NCBI GenBank assembly: GCA_020310875.1 | Contig: CM035444.1 | Coordinates: forward strand, 114,029,295 to 114,093,294 | Direction: 5' to 3' | From: Ceratopteris richardii | Taxonomy: Eukaryota > Streptophyta > Polypodiopsida > Polypodiales > Pteridaceae | Length of the DNA: 64,000 bases | Part shown: one piece after another, positions 22,782-34,566 of the stretch | Layout of the letters: the number at the start of each line of letters is the position of its first letter | How positions within the stretch are numbered: position 1 is the stretch's first letter | The notes under the pieces: generated by a model | What the model was told of the DNA's origin: nothing | Databases searched by the model: none | What the model saw: the letters and a program-made list of their open reading frames with translations, nothing else | Translations under genes and position numbers: made by a program

Positions 22782-22945
22782 ATTGTCCAAGCCCGCATAG
22801 CCTAGTGGCTGTCGCCTTGAAGCTGTAGGAGGATGTCCTGAGTTCAAGTCCTGACATGGACATGTCCATGAGTCTTTCATGAGGGGTGCCTCTACCTTAA
22901 GAGGTTGTATTTCCAATTCGTTGTACTCTCAAAAGAAAAAAAAAA
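22782..22945 (+). mobile_element. tRNA-derived SINE
   Basis: An A box (TAGCCTAGTGG, 22798-22808) and a B box (AGTTCAAGTCC, 22841-22851) are spaced as in a tRNA promoter, followed by a non-tRNA body that ends in TTGTACTCTC and an A-rich tail (about 22931-22945). This is the layout of a plant SINE transcribed by RNA polymerase III and copied by LINE RT. The flanks CAAAACACA and CAAAAACACA may be a weak target duplication. It lies inside LARD1. Confidence 0.7.
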
Positions 22946-25016
22946 CCAAAAACACAAAATGCTAACCACATTCAAACAGTTTGGCGCATAAGTAAAACAT
23001 CATGCCTCTCTTCCCCTGCACATTCATAGACACCAATCCAATGCTCAATCGTTTTATCGGATAGTCATTTATCACTATTCTAATTTAAGTAACATTTAAA
23101 TGCAAGCGGTGACAAGTTCCGTCAAATTGCCTCCATGTAGAAATTTTTGGATCCCTGCAGGTGCTGACTGGCACAAAATCTGCATTCACATAATAACAGC
23201 CAAAAATTCAGACGCTCCAATATGCAAATTTGCCAAAAGAATCGGCTAGTTCCTTGGTGCTCTTCTTGCAACCATGCTTGATTAAAGGGCTTGACTCTGT
23301 CGCAATAGAAGAGTAATCCCGTGAGGTCCAAAAAAAGTAATGAATTAAGCTGCAAGATTCCAAGGCATCCCGCTCTCAGGGTTTCACGTAGATCTGTAGT
23401 TTCTAGTATTTAGCCGCTACTAAAATGGTATGCATATTTTCCTTTTCTTAGGACTCCGAAGAGACCTGATCTCTAGTTTAAACAATATATGAAGTTTGCG
23501 AACTGAAGAATACGTGGAAAATTTTGCAGTAAATTCCTTTACTTCCTCCTCCCCAAAAATTCCTTTTGTACATACTATTTGTTAGACGCCATATACAATT
23601 CATCTCTTTTAATGAAGCCCCAAAAATGGACTTCAGATTTCCAACCTTATCATCTTTCTAATTCTGAGTTCTTTAGCGCACTTGCTGAGCTACCTGGACT
23701 CGCCTATTCTAGACTTGAAATAGTGTTATATTGATAAAAATCTTTTTGACACTTCAGACTGATCATTCCTCCTAGTGATTATTTGGCCACTCCAGCGAAG
23801 ACATCCTTGTGAGTGAGCCTATGTGCTGTTATCTAGGTGCTTGAGAGGGATTTTCAAACACTATATCTATCCTTCATTATTACCTTGATGTGCTTAGTGA
23901 GGTTTTCCTTTCCAATCTTACCTATTCTCCAAAGAAAGATTCTCCAGATTAGACCAAAAATATTGCTCAGAAGTGGAGGGAAGGTTGAACCTGAGATAAC
24001 TTTGACGATTCCTTCAATTTGATGGCTCTGAGAGACAAGTTTAAACTTCTCTTCGGTACTCACTTTCCCTTCCTTGACTCACATTTCCTGCTTCACCCCC
24101 CCTTTGTGACATATTTCTCACACACATAACTCAGCGAAGCACAAAAATGGTGAGAGTAACAAAGTAGTTACTGTATCTACTTTTTAGCTATTGCTCCATA
24201 AACCACCAATGGACCATTCAAACTATATTCGTGCAACCAAGTACCCATGCTTGAGCCAAAAGTGCATTGCTATTCTCCTCTAATGCATCCTCTAGGTCCA
24301 ACTCCGCCATCGAGCAACTATGCGAGGGCCCTAAAAATTTAGAATCCATTTGGGCCCTAAAAATTCAGAATCCATTTAGGAGGTAGAGTGGAACCCCTGG
24401 TTCTACAGGAATGTCCATTGACACTTACCAACCTATGTCCCTGCTCACAGACTATTGGAATAGTGTCTATGAGGTATTATTTTACCTTCGCAAGGGTTCG
24501 TTGCTCATATCCAATAAACAATTCCTGCTGCACTTCCTCTAGCGATTTCTTTGTTCGTAGCTTGCATGTAAGTAGTGTCCAATCCTCTCTTCCTCCTACC
24601 TCAAACATTCCTCTGCCTTTAGCAGGTAATCAGGGCATGAATCCTCCTTTATCGAGGCTGAAGCCTTTCGACAGTAGAAGGCTGCAATACCTTCCAGTAA
24701 TGTTACCTTCAATTCATCCTCATAATCCTCCATTCCATAGAAATGTTTGTCTTCTCTGCGTGTGACACTCAAAGTAATGACTGGTTCCTTAGCATTATGT
24801 TAGCAGATAGAGGAGGTCACGTAAAGCCGATAAGCCCGACATCAGAGAGACTAGCCAGAGATAAAGATCATCCATGTGTTGGATGGTGTTGTCTCGTCAA
24901 CAACATATGGCAATCATCGATGTTACTCTCTATGCATAACTCCCTGACTCTGACAAACTCTCCCCTAACTGATTACTAATTTGTATGGCTAGCATTCTAA
25001 GCTTGCGTGCATATCC

Positions 25017-25112
25017 AAATCCATTTCTAAACATAGCTTAAGATTTCCTTCATCAAACTTTTGCAAATCCATTTCTAAACATAGCTTAAGATTTCCTTCA
25101 TCAAACTTTTGC
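25017..25112. repeat. 48-bp tandem duplication
   Basis: Two identical 48-bp units (25017-25064, 25065-25112) start AAATCCATTTC. They fall in the part of LARD1 that LARD2 lacks. Confidence 0.85.
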
Positions 25113-25461
25113 AGCGCATATTATCTATGAAGTTCTCTGATCTATGCTCATGGATAGATCTCGCCAATATGAAGCTTTATCGATTTGCTTCTTTGCAGAT
25201 TTCTACGTGTTCCTCAACCCACTACAACCAAAACAGACCATACTTCATTTATCCTCATGATGATGCTAATGGTAATATTATGATGATTGAAATCCCCATG
25301 GCAGCTAATTACATGCATCCTTAGCTCCAATCTTTTCTTAATTTAGATTTCCTTCAAGTTTTTGTTCCATTCCAAGTTCCTCAAGTCTAGCCAGGCCTCC
25401 AAAAATAACAAGCAAAAGCATGCGCATGCAAATCACAAAGCCCGCAAGCTTTATGTTTTCT

Positions 25462-25607
25462 CCATGTTCTGAAGTTCCATGCTATAGCCATATGTTCCTC
25501 CTAGGTACATTAATAAAAAAATGGCACTTAGGCACCATGTTCTGAAGTTGCATGCTATAGACATATGTTCCTCCTAGGTACATTAATTAAAAAATGGCAC
25601 TTAGGCA
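25462..25607. repeat. 73-bp tandem duplication
   Basis: Units 25462-25534 and 25535-25607 start CCATGTTCTGAAGTT and differ at a few bases. LARD2 has a single copy (about 40692-40764), so the duplication arose after the two LARD copies separated, or one unit was lost in LARD2. Confidence 0.82.
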
Positions 25608-26547
25608 CCGTGTGTAGTGCACTGTACAATACCATCCTGCCAAATTGTCTCACGATCGGCAACCATCAGGTTAAGGGCCAGATAATTTCTGTGTTTCTTA
25701 ATCTCAGAACGAAGGAGCAGGAGGCGTGTCTCCAAGGTAAGATGTTGTGCCCGTGGCTAATATTTAGATGAATCGAGGAAGCTCTTCTTGAAGAAATCTT
25801 AGACTTTCATTAATCCTATACCCCTTGAGCCTAAGTATATCAAATTCTGCAACCTCGGAAGTAGATGCGTTCTCTTTTCTAGGAAGGCTTTTGGCCTACT
25901 ATCCACATATCCTCAGTTTTCTTTCTCGCAAGAGCTAAGAACCGTCATACTATTCCATTCAAACCAAGACTTCAAACACTTTCTCATTCCTTGTATTACT
26001 ATCTCAAAAACAAAAGCTCATTCTCTTCCACGCCTTGGATTAGTTTCTACCCATGTGATTCCGCTTGAGAGAGTGCCAAAAGTGACATGAGAAAATAAGC
26101 AATATACCTTCCTTTTCTTTTTTTTTGAGTTTTGTAAAGTCATCGAGCTTGTTCCATCTATAGTAGTTTGTTGATGAAGTTGATGAGCCAAAACTCCCTT
26201 GATATTTGTAGAAGAACCCCAAAACAAAATTAGTTACACATGATTAGAGAAATATCAACAGTGTTATTAGAAAAAATCAACATAATAAACTAAAGGATTT
26301 CTATGACTACTCCTATTCTACCCGTAAACTTGAAGAATCACCACACATGGTAGACTAATCACCCAAAAGGGGATCCTCAACCCACCAAAAAATGGCTCAT
26401 ATCAACAAGTATGAAAAAATCTTGCAAGCCGCAAATGCTCACAAGAGCGTAATGAAATGAAGAACTAAAAAAATCGTCATGAAAAGCTTGCATACACGTC
26501 TCTTTCACGCCATATACCATCACGTAAGTGACAAGAGAATGCTCCTT

Positions 26548-26560
26548 GACAACGGCGCCA
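26548..26560 (-). other. primer-binding site of LARD1
   Basis: The minus strand reads TGGCGCCGTTGTC, five bases inside the LTR. It matches the start of the Asp-tRNA site used by the gypsy elements here (TGGCGCCGTTGCC) at all but one position, hinting that a gypsy element drives this LARD. Confidence 0.75.
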
Positions 26561-26565
26561 AAAGT

Positions 26566-27079
26566 TGTTGATGTTGTAGCATCACAACTCATACTTGTCG
26601 ATCCGGGAAGCATATCATGAGACCCAAGGTTTGCATAGAAGCACTCAGCAGACGTAATGGCGCTTCATCAACGCACGATTAACAACATAATTAACAAGAA
26701 GACACGACATAAGCATCACCAATGATGCACATAATCGCAATCACAAGCATAATCATGACGTAATCACACATCAACAAGGATGCATGCACATCATGACGAC
26801 AAGAGAGCAAGACTCTAACTACAAACTAGCATTATCTCATTACTTTTAGAAAAGCTCTCCCTAAAGAAGAGGTGGAGACCTCTTTATATACAAAATGGCA
26901 AAAAAGCATGCTATATGGGATTTCTAAACTCAAAGGAGAATGAATCCCACTTATTCTCTAGTGTGGCACTCACACACACCTATACAAGAGTGTGTTATTA
27001 ATAGAATGAAAGGTAGAAAAAGGTACAAATGATGATGAAAATAGAGTGGATCCAAGAAATATATGTTGTATCTTCAACA
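26566..27079 (-). repeat. 5' LTR of LARD1 (514 bp)
   Basis: Starts TGTTGATGTTGTAGC and ends TATCTTCAACA on the plus strand. It is shorter than its partner because of a small internal deletion around 26778. TATA box on the minus strand near 26880-26890. Confidence 0.87.
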
Positions 27080-30000
27080 GCCTGCTACACCTTGGTGAGT
27101 GGTTTCCAAGATCTTAAGATATTCACTCTCATGGATACATAATCTGAGATAACCATCTTTGCCACACTTGTATAAGTTATCTCCAATGAGTGAGTAGTCT
27201 AGGGCTTTTTATTCTAAACTTCTTTGCCTAGCCAAAGTCATGTCTTGAGGAAATGTTTTCATCCTCAGGAAGGCCACTAATGGTTCACTCCAATCTAGCA
27301 CTAAAGACACTTGATAAAGAGTGGCATGTTCCACTGGTGGTTTAGTGCAACAGATTGGGCATTCCTTGCAAAACTTATGGACATCAGTTTCCATAGTCGG
27401 CCAATGCACTCCAAGTCTCCTTAGTGTGTGTAAAGTTCATTGCCTTGAGTAATGTTGCTCCAAGGCTCCTACATGTGCTAATTGCAACCATTTTGCGTAC
27501 TCATCCTCTTCCACACAACAAGCTAATATTCCCTGATCCGTATGCTTGTACATACTCCCTACCATGATATGGTACTTTTGGGCTTTTACTAGCTTCCTAT
27601 CTTGAGTGTTTATTACTCGGTGTTTGGGTCCGTATATCAATATTGGCACTAATGTTTTGGCCCATTGAGGTACAACTTCTAAATTAAAGAAGTAAGCATC
27701 CGGAAGGTCATCTGATACTCCTTGTGGGGCCTCTCCAGATGTGAGCCTAGAGAGATGGTCTGCTCTCAAATGAGCCTTGCCTTTCCTCACCGCAACCTCA
27801 AAGTCATATTCCATTAGCAAGAGAAACCATCTCACCAATCTACCTGTATTGCATGGCTTGTTTACCAGATACAACAATGCTTGATGATGAGTAAAAAATT
27901 TGAACTTATTTGCAAGCAAGTAATGTCTAAACTTTTTAACCGCATATACCATGCCTAATCCTTCTTGTTCGGTGGTCGTATAGTTTCGTTCAGCTGGATT
28001 CAATTGTCTACTAGCATAGGCAATTGGAAGATCCATATTACCTTCACCTGTAGGTTGTGCTAACACACATCCAATGGCATAATTGGATGCATCCACATGC
28101 ACATGGAAGGGTTTATTCCAATCTGGGGTGGTCAAGATTGGTGCTGAACATAATCATCGTTTAAGTTCATTGAAAGAATTCTCACATTCATCAGTCCACT
28201 CGAAATTAGTCAAAAGAGCATACAGAGGCTTTGCAATGACAACATACATGTGTATAAAGCATCGGTAGTAGCCACAGTGCCCCATGAAAGCTTGCACTTC
28301 CTTGACATTCTTGGGCCTAGGTAGCTCTGCTATGGCTCTCACTTTCCCCTCATCTGTGGATAAGCCGTTCTTTGACACTATGTGTCCTAGAATCTTGCCT
28401 TGCCTGACCATGAAAACACACTTTTCTGGGTTTAGGCTGAGTTGATATTCTCTACATTTGTCAAAGATTTGCCTGAGTTCAGGTATATGTGTCTATCTAA
28501 TGTTGGAATGAGCACATAGATCATCAACATAGACTTCCAAATTCCTGCTCGAGAACTCTTTAAACACGTGGCACATCAGTCTCTGAAAGGTAGCAGGAGC
28601 ATTGGTGAGATCAAAGGGCATTACTCTAAAGGCGAATATGCCCCACTCTATGGCAAAAGCTGTCTTATGCTGATCTTCAGGAGCAATGGCTACCTAATTG
28701 TAACCAAAAAACCCATCAAGGAAGCTGTACACTTCCTTGCCTGCTACTCGTTCTAGTAGATGCTCAGCGATAGGAAGCGGATAGTTATCTTGAATAGTGG
28801 CTGCATTAACCTTCTTCAAGTTAATACACACACGCAGCTTTCCATTCTTCTTGGGCACCACTACGATGGGGGATACCCACTCAGTGTGCTCGATTTCATA
28901 GATGAATCCAGCTTCCGCCAATCTGTCTACCTCTTCCTTGATTTTGGCAACATAGTTATTGTTGTATGTGTATGGATTCTGTTTAGAGGGTTTGGCATCT
29001 GAGGTCATGGGAATTGTGTGTGAGCATATGTCAGGGTCTACACCTTCAAGTCCTTGTAACTCCAAGCGAATACATCTCTATACTCTCTTAGCAAGGCTAT
29101 CAACTCTTGATCTTCTTCTTCCGTCAGGTCATGTCCTATGTAAGTGCATCTCTCTGCTCCTTCTTCTATGGCTACAACTATGTTCTTGGTGGTTTCTTTG
29201 TTATCATGGGCTTCCCTTGATTGTGCCTCGCATTTAGGCATTCTTATCACGACTCTCCTATCATCTATTTCATACTTCTTAAAAATTTCAGGGACCTCAA
29301 ACAAAGATTCTTCCTCTTCTGGTGTGACTTCTCTCTTCTTCCTTTTCTTGCCTTCACTCTTGGGGGTCACTTGCGTGGTTAATCTTACCTCATTTGTGAG
29401 CTCTTCATGTCTCTGAGGGTGAACTTCTACTTCATAGAAGTATTCTTCATCTAATGCAAAAGGTGGGTCCATAATGATTGACTCTAGATCAGAGTCACTT
29501 GCATCCTCGAATGCATTAGTGCTAGGTTCACATTCCCCAAGAACGGAATCACCCATGATTGGCTCTATTGAGAAGACTGAAATGTCATAGCCATCCTCAT
29601 CACAGTGAGGTGTCCATTCTTCTTCATTGATGGCTACATCCATTGTTGTTAAAATCTCTTCCCAGCCATGAGGTTCAACTGACACATAAATGGTCTTCCC
29701 AAAATCATCTCATAGGCATGATTTTTGCTGAAGTCACATATAGCAAATGTATGCTCAAACTCCACACCACATGTAGTGAGAGTTATTCCTTCTAGCAATC
29801 CTAAGGGTCTCTCAATGTGACCATCAGCCATCTGCAATTTCATTCACGTTGGCCTGAGTGCTGGATTGACCCAACACTTCCATAGGGAAGTGGTAGCAGT
29901 TGCAACTCCTGCACCTGAATCCAAAATTACCTTGGTTGTGTATCCTTGATGGGTAATGGGAAGATAGGTGTTTCCTTCTTCTCCTTCACTCATGTCTCCT

Positions 30001-30356
30001 ATCTTGTCCAAGGGTATTTCTGGCATTGTTCTGTGCGAGCCTACTTGTGAACGAGGTTTCGCTACTTCTGGCACTTGCTTGGCTACATGTTTCCATAGCT
30101 CCGGCCTAACCTTGAGTAGGTCTTCTAGAGTGAGGTTGCACTGCAGTTTAGTGTTTTTCACTACCTCTGTGTTCCTAGGTATGACTGAGTCTTCGTTTCT
30201 TACCATGACCGTGGGTGCTCTCATACACGTAGACTTAGCTTCCCATGGGCCTGTGAAATGGGGTAGTTCCTGTAGGGAATTAAACTCAAAGTCTAATGTC
30301 TCGTGGGATCGGGCACTCTCTTGCTCCTCATAAATGGAAGGAATGTGTTGTGGGAA
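27080..30356 (-). pseudogene. gypsy G1 pol, 5' part: protease 1, RT, RNase H, first HHCC
   Basis: From high to low: protease 1 (VILDSGAGVATATTSLW near 29900), an acidic spacer, RT (EWVSPIVVVPKKNGKLRVC, SFLDGFFGYN, YVDD near 28520), RNase H (HVHVDASNYAIG), then the first HHCC zinc domain (CKECPICC near 27350). The RNase H motif TDHQ reads THHQ here, so a catalytic Asp is lost. About 330 bases are missing between protease and spacer (near 29683). At 30356 pol jumps straight into the leader, deleting gag and the first pol part. Several frameshifts are present. Confidence 0.87.
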
Positions 30357-30640
30357 TGATGATACAACAAAAACCTACAAGAACACTCAAGAAACATGCA
30401 AAAAATAGTGCACACAAATCGCTCTCCCACTCTCTCTCACAAGTGATATGAGGGAAATGGAAGGGGATGGTGATATGATAAAAAAAAAGAATTTTTTGTG
30501 ATGATGGAGATGGAGCAGGGAGATGGTGAGGATGATGATGGTGAAGTAAGAAAGAGAAAAATAAGGAAAAGCAAAGAAATTACCTACAACGCCCACGTCA
30601 TAACTCTACGTCTTATCATCACAAGCTCGTCCTCAAAGCT
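30357..30640 (-). other. G1 5' leader remnant with probable intron
   Basis: This matches the leader of E17 (61963-62260) and of G2 (63559-63845). A donor-like TGTAG/GTAATT (GT at 30593-30592) and an acceptor-like TTCTTGTAG (AG at 30376-30375) enclose 219 bases, with the same spacing class as in the other two copies. Confidence 0.6.
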
Positions 30641-30660
30641 TGATCCCGGCAACGGTGCCA
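30641..30660 (-). other. primer-binding site of G1, Asp-tRNA type
   Basis: The minus strand reads TGGCACCGTTGCCGGGATCA, one or two changes from the Asp-tRNA site of E17. It lies eight bases from the LTR. Confidence 0.82.
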
Positions 30661-30668
30661 AAATTTGG

Positions 30669-31302
30669 TGTAGCTAAGTGATGAGTAGCACCTCCTTTAA
30701 TGTCAACCCGGGAAGACATGAGGATGGTATGAAGACCTCGAGCAAGTGAAGGCACAAACGTGTGAGTGAGAAGCACACCAACATACACACACATACACAC
30801 ACACGTGCACACACGACAAGAACAAAGAGAGCAAGACAATGGAATCACTTATATTACAACAAAGTTCTCATACAAGTTCAAAACTACAACAAGCTAACCC
30901 CAAAAATGAGCTCTCTAGCTCTTTTTATAGTTTTTGACTAGCTTTGGCCCTGTCTAGGCATAGTGTTCGGCCTAGTTAAAAATTAGGTTCTAGGGCCTAT
31001 TTGAGGGCTCAAACGGAGTCTAAAAAATATGAAAATTGATAGGTAGGTACTTCTAATGCTCCTCAAGCTCGAGGACTCCTCGGCTTGGACAAAATGGAGT
31101 TACAAAAAGGTGAAATGGTAATTACAATGATTGTTAGTGATGAGAATCACTGTTATAAAGATGTTGATTTGGAAAAAAATTGAATGGCGTATTTGCCAGA
31201 TCTTCGTTGATTGCTTTTTCTACTTAGTCCTTCTCTTTCCTCTAGCTCTTTCCGCTGGCTTCCTTGTCTCATCAGTCCTTGGTGCCCTGACTGCTATCAA
31301 CA
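30669..31302 (-). repeat. 5' LTR of gypsy G1 (634 bp)
   Basis: Starts TGTAGCTAAGTGATGAG and ends GCTATCAACA. The TATA box (TATAAAAAG on the minus strand, about 30917-30925) is intact. Same length as 6831-7464. Confidence 0.88.
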
Positions 31303-34168
31303 GATTAGACGTGGTGGTTGTAATTCTTAGGTTGCTGCATTGGTATTAGAGCTCTAGGCTAGATTTCATGGAGACCTTTGATAACTCATCACCTTCTTCA
31401 TAAGTTTTCATGAAGATCTTGCTTTCATCATCCTCCTTGAGCCTTGCTAATACGCTTTCATTCCCAAAAATTATTCTCGTTGTTTTTTTTAGTGCTCTAT
31501 CTATGTGCGGGTCTTCTGTTCGGCGCATGCTTACAGAACCAAGAAGCATTCTATCTATAGATACTGCAGAGGCATACAATCAGACTTAACCAATGACTAG
31601 ACTATTAACACCTGTTTAGCTAAACAACGAAACCCGCCACACTGATGCAAGGAAAATTTCACTAGTTAAACTCAAAACTTGTGAATGGGTCAAGTCGTAA
31701 TCAGGCATCTATCGCACGGCGTCGCAAGTTATCATGATGCAACTCAAACTCTGGACTTCTTCGATGGTAGCCGTAAAAAGTTTCTATATCATCAGGATGC
31801 CATTTTGGTCACATTAATTTGTTTCTATATCTTTGATTCATACCAGAAGATGGAATCTTTTACGTTTGCTTCAGCCAATACCCAAGCTTTTGTGACATGA
31901 GAGCGTGGTCAACTAGCCACGTTTGCCATGCATATCGATGCTTTCGACAATTTTTTTTGTAACTATTTCATAGGTTTCCAAGAAGAAAAAAACACGTTCT
32001 CAATAGTATGACTTGAACCCACATCTATAGGATGAAGCAAAAGAGAGTCATGTCTTCAAACTGAACTTGCAGCAGGTCCTGAACCGAATACTTGATGGGA
32101 CATCACCAGATCGGCTATCAACAAGTTCCTCAGGCTGATATCGATTCCTGAAATTTCGACAGAAAAAGGGGTTCAAGCAAAGGGAAGATTTGATCTATGG
32201 ATTACTTGGTAGAGATCTATACGATCTATCTATGTCACTCGTTTATAATATGCTCATAGGTAATAATGAATGGCATTACTTATTCTTTGGATTGTCTTTT
32301 TGATCCACCTCAAGCACACATCCAAAAGGAGGCAGAGGGAAGCACTATCCAAAGCCAAAGTGAAGCAACATCGGAGCAGAAACGATTGTGCTTTTCGTTT
32401 TGATTTCATTACACGATCATCTATCAAAGATGGAAAATGGCTCTTCCGGAGGATTAATGGAAGGACATAGCTTAATTGGGAGAAGTATTTTCGAAGTTGA
32501 TGTTTTCATTTCAAATACTTGCTTTATTCGTTGCTTTCATATAGTTTGCATCTAAATATTATTGAAGCATGGTAGAAGTCTTCATTTTTTAAGAATGATT
32601 GCAAACGCTAGGAACTAGATGAAAGCTAAATGGATATAGAAGTATTGGAACTACATCAAGCGAAGTTCATGCCCGAAAAAGAAATTATTTTTGGTGCATC
32701 TCTCCTTTTAAAAGAATGTTTTCATGCATAAAACATGTTTCCTTCTTGCTTGAAAAAGATAGTTAATGCTCAAGTTTATGCGTATGAATGGTTATATCTT
32801 TTTAAGAAAAAAGCTAGCAAGAATGTTTGTGCATGGATAATTGGGAACATGCATTTTCAAGCTCAAGAATTGCTTGATTTAAGTTTGGTGCATGAAAGGA
32901 AAATGATAAAACGTGCATGCACTCACATGCATTTGCATGCAAGAAGATGTGTTTGTATATGCATGATTTTTTGTTAAGTACTTGAATACTTATACTTTCG
33001 TTACCTCCTTTTTAAAACTCGACTAAGATATCTAGGGAAAATAGCAAAATAAGTAGTTGCAAGGCTCTTGGATGCCATGCAACTCAAGAAGCTAGTTTAT
33101 TTTTCCTAAATGTGATACTTAGGTATCACCAATTAAGAGTCTTGATTAGGAAAAGTAGGACTTTCGAAAGTCAAGTGTTCAATTTTCTTGATCATTGGAG
33201 TAGCAAGAAAATAGGGCTGCTTGAAAGTTTCCATGATGAATCTAAGTCTACGAGAAAACTTAGAGATTCCTAAGGACAAGCCCAGATGTACTCCTTATCT
33301 TGGATTTGAGAAATCATGCATCCAAGTAGGATGGTTTGGAATGATTTTATTTGTCTCTATCCCAAGACGTGATAGCAATCAAATAAAGTCAATTGGAACA
33401 TAAACTAATGGAACTTTTAAAGTTCCATAAATAGTTGAGATGTTCTAAATTTGTAAAATCATAGAGTTTTTGAAGTTTTCATTTTGAATTCTATTCCAAG
33501 GAGTGATGGAAATCAAAGGTTGAACGTTAGCATCAATTGAAGTTTGATGTTCAATAGGAGGATGTTAGGTTCCATGATGATTGCATCTCTAGTAATGATA
33601 CAACTTGCTAAGAAATCATGAAAAATTGAAATAACTCTTTTAGAGAGTTAAATTTTGGTTTCATTTAAGCTAATTGAAGTTTAAAGTGGAAACCAAAGTA
33701 AGTAATCTTTAGGGAATGAGATAAGTTCCTAAAGACTTGAATCAAACTGTGAACATTTTTAGGAATACAAAGTTCCAAGATATGGATTTCCAATCCATGA
33801 ACCTTTCCTAAACAAGCGATAAAGTTCAAAATTATGTGTTCATAGTAGCATTTTGTATCAAACTCAAGAATAGAAATCAATATCACATAAATGAAAGTTT
33901 AAGAAAAACGTTCATAGAGGAATGGGAAACCATATCCTAAAGGTGATATTCATTCTCTAGTTTGATACTTAGAAATGAACACGACTGAATCAATAAAGCT
34001 TCTGGATATTGCTTGAAAATCTAAGAATTTCTTTCAAATATCCTTTTAGCATTGCAAAAGATTCTAGGATGAATCATTTGCACAAGTTACTTGATTCTCT
34101 AAAATGAGTCTCAATTCCTTGAAGAATAACATTCTCCCAAGTAGTGAGAATGAAATTCATCAACCTCT
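31303..34168. other. unassigned AT-rich region, no gene seen
   Basis: About 2.9 kb without a recognisable coding domain. A plus-strand TGGTATTAGAGCTC at 31341-31354 resembles a copia primer site and may mark an old plus-strand copia fragment, but no LTR or gag follows. Short open frames (31685-31900, 32270-32470, 32735-32977) look like chance. Most of 32500-34168 is AT-rich with no repeats I can name. Confidence 0.5.
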
Positions 34169-34399
34169 TTTTGGAGATAGATGTCTGCGGAAGCACACGA
34201 ACAACACAAGGAAGAAGAAGAAGCTTGGAGCACAAACACACAATACTGAATGTATTACCAGAGAATGTACAAAGATAAGTAGCCCATTAGGGCAATAGGC
34301 GTATACACAAGCCGGGGGAAAAAAACCTCCTAAAGAGGGAAAAAAATGCCCCGGTGGTCCTAGAGTGTTCACACACATCACTACCTAAATATATCAACA
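34169..34399 (-). repeat. 3' LTR of copia A2 (231 bp)
   Basis: Homologous to 2292-2521; the first bases are changed (TTTTGGAG instead of TGTTGGAG), while the other end, ATATCAACA, is kept and abuts the polypurine tract. Confidence 0.85.
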
Positions 34400-34414
34400 A
34401 ATCCCCCCTGGGAG
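34400..34414 (-). other. polypurine tract of copia A2
   Basis: The minus strand reads CTCCCAGGGGGGATT, adjoining the LTR. It confirms that this LTR is the 3' one. Confidence 0.83.
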
Positions 34415-34566
34415 TGATGCGGTGAAGAAGTAGCTGGCACTCATGTATAAGGAAGTGCCAAGCTATGTGGAAGTCGATCCACAAAAGGAAGTAAGCCCAA
34501 AGCTTTGCGGAAAGCTTCAAACTTCTCCCTAGGCAGAGCCTTCGTGAAAAGGTCTACAATGTTCTC

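Larger units (their letters stand above)
22595..26547. other. LARD1 internal region, 5' segment, non-coding
   Basis: There is no coding motif on either strand; open frames stay below 126 codons and match nothing recognised. From 23319 on, the DNA is nearly the same as 38997-41694 (LARD2). Relative to LARD2 it has about 450 extra bases (about 24970-25421) and two local tandem duplications. Confidence 0.65.
14261..27079 (-). mobile_element. LARD1: non-coding LTR retrotransposon inserted in G1 pol
   Basis: LTRs at 14261-14794 (534 bp) and 26566-27079 (514 bp) flank about 11.8 kb. The 3' LTR is followed by a polypurine tract (CTCCCCCCGTCC on the plus strand, 14795-14806), and the 5' LTR is preceded by a primer site. 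Flanking bases are TCCTG (14256-14260) and GCCTG (27080-27084), a 5-bp target duplication with one change. The uninterrupted pol of E17 reads straight through this site (53151-53165). I find no gag or pol; the only long ORFs belong to the nested LINE. Such an element would depend on proteins from an autonomous LTR element, a LARD in the usual naming. Confidence 0.85.
6831..31302 (-). mobile_element. Ty3/gypsy element G1, decayed, with a nested LARD and LINE
   Basis: Two 634-bp LTRs (6831-7464 and 30669-31302), a polypurine tract beside the first and an Asp-tRNA-type primer site beside the second define one minus-strand element. Its own sequence is 6831-14260 plus 27080-31302; 14261-27079 is a later insertion in pol. 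Content: broken env-position ORF3, pol 3' part (integrase and second protease), pol 5' part (protease 1, RT, RNase H), then a direct jump to the leader. All of gag and the first part of pol are deleted. The flanks GAGAG and GATTA differ, so no target duplication is visible; either mutation or recombination between copies could explain this. Confidence 0.85.

Noticed and set aside
31346..31579. 77-codon minus-strand protein
   Set aside because: No recognised motif; it lies in unassigned DNA next to a gypsy LTR and is probably chance.
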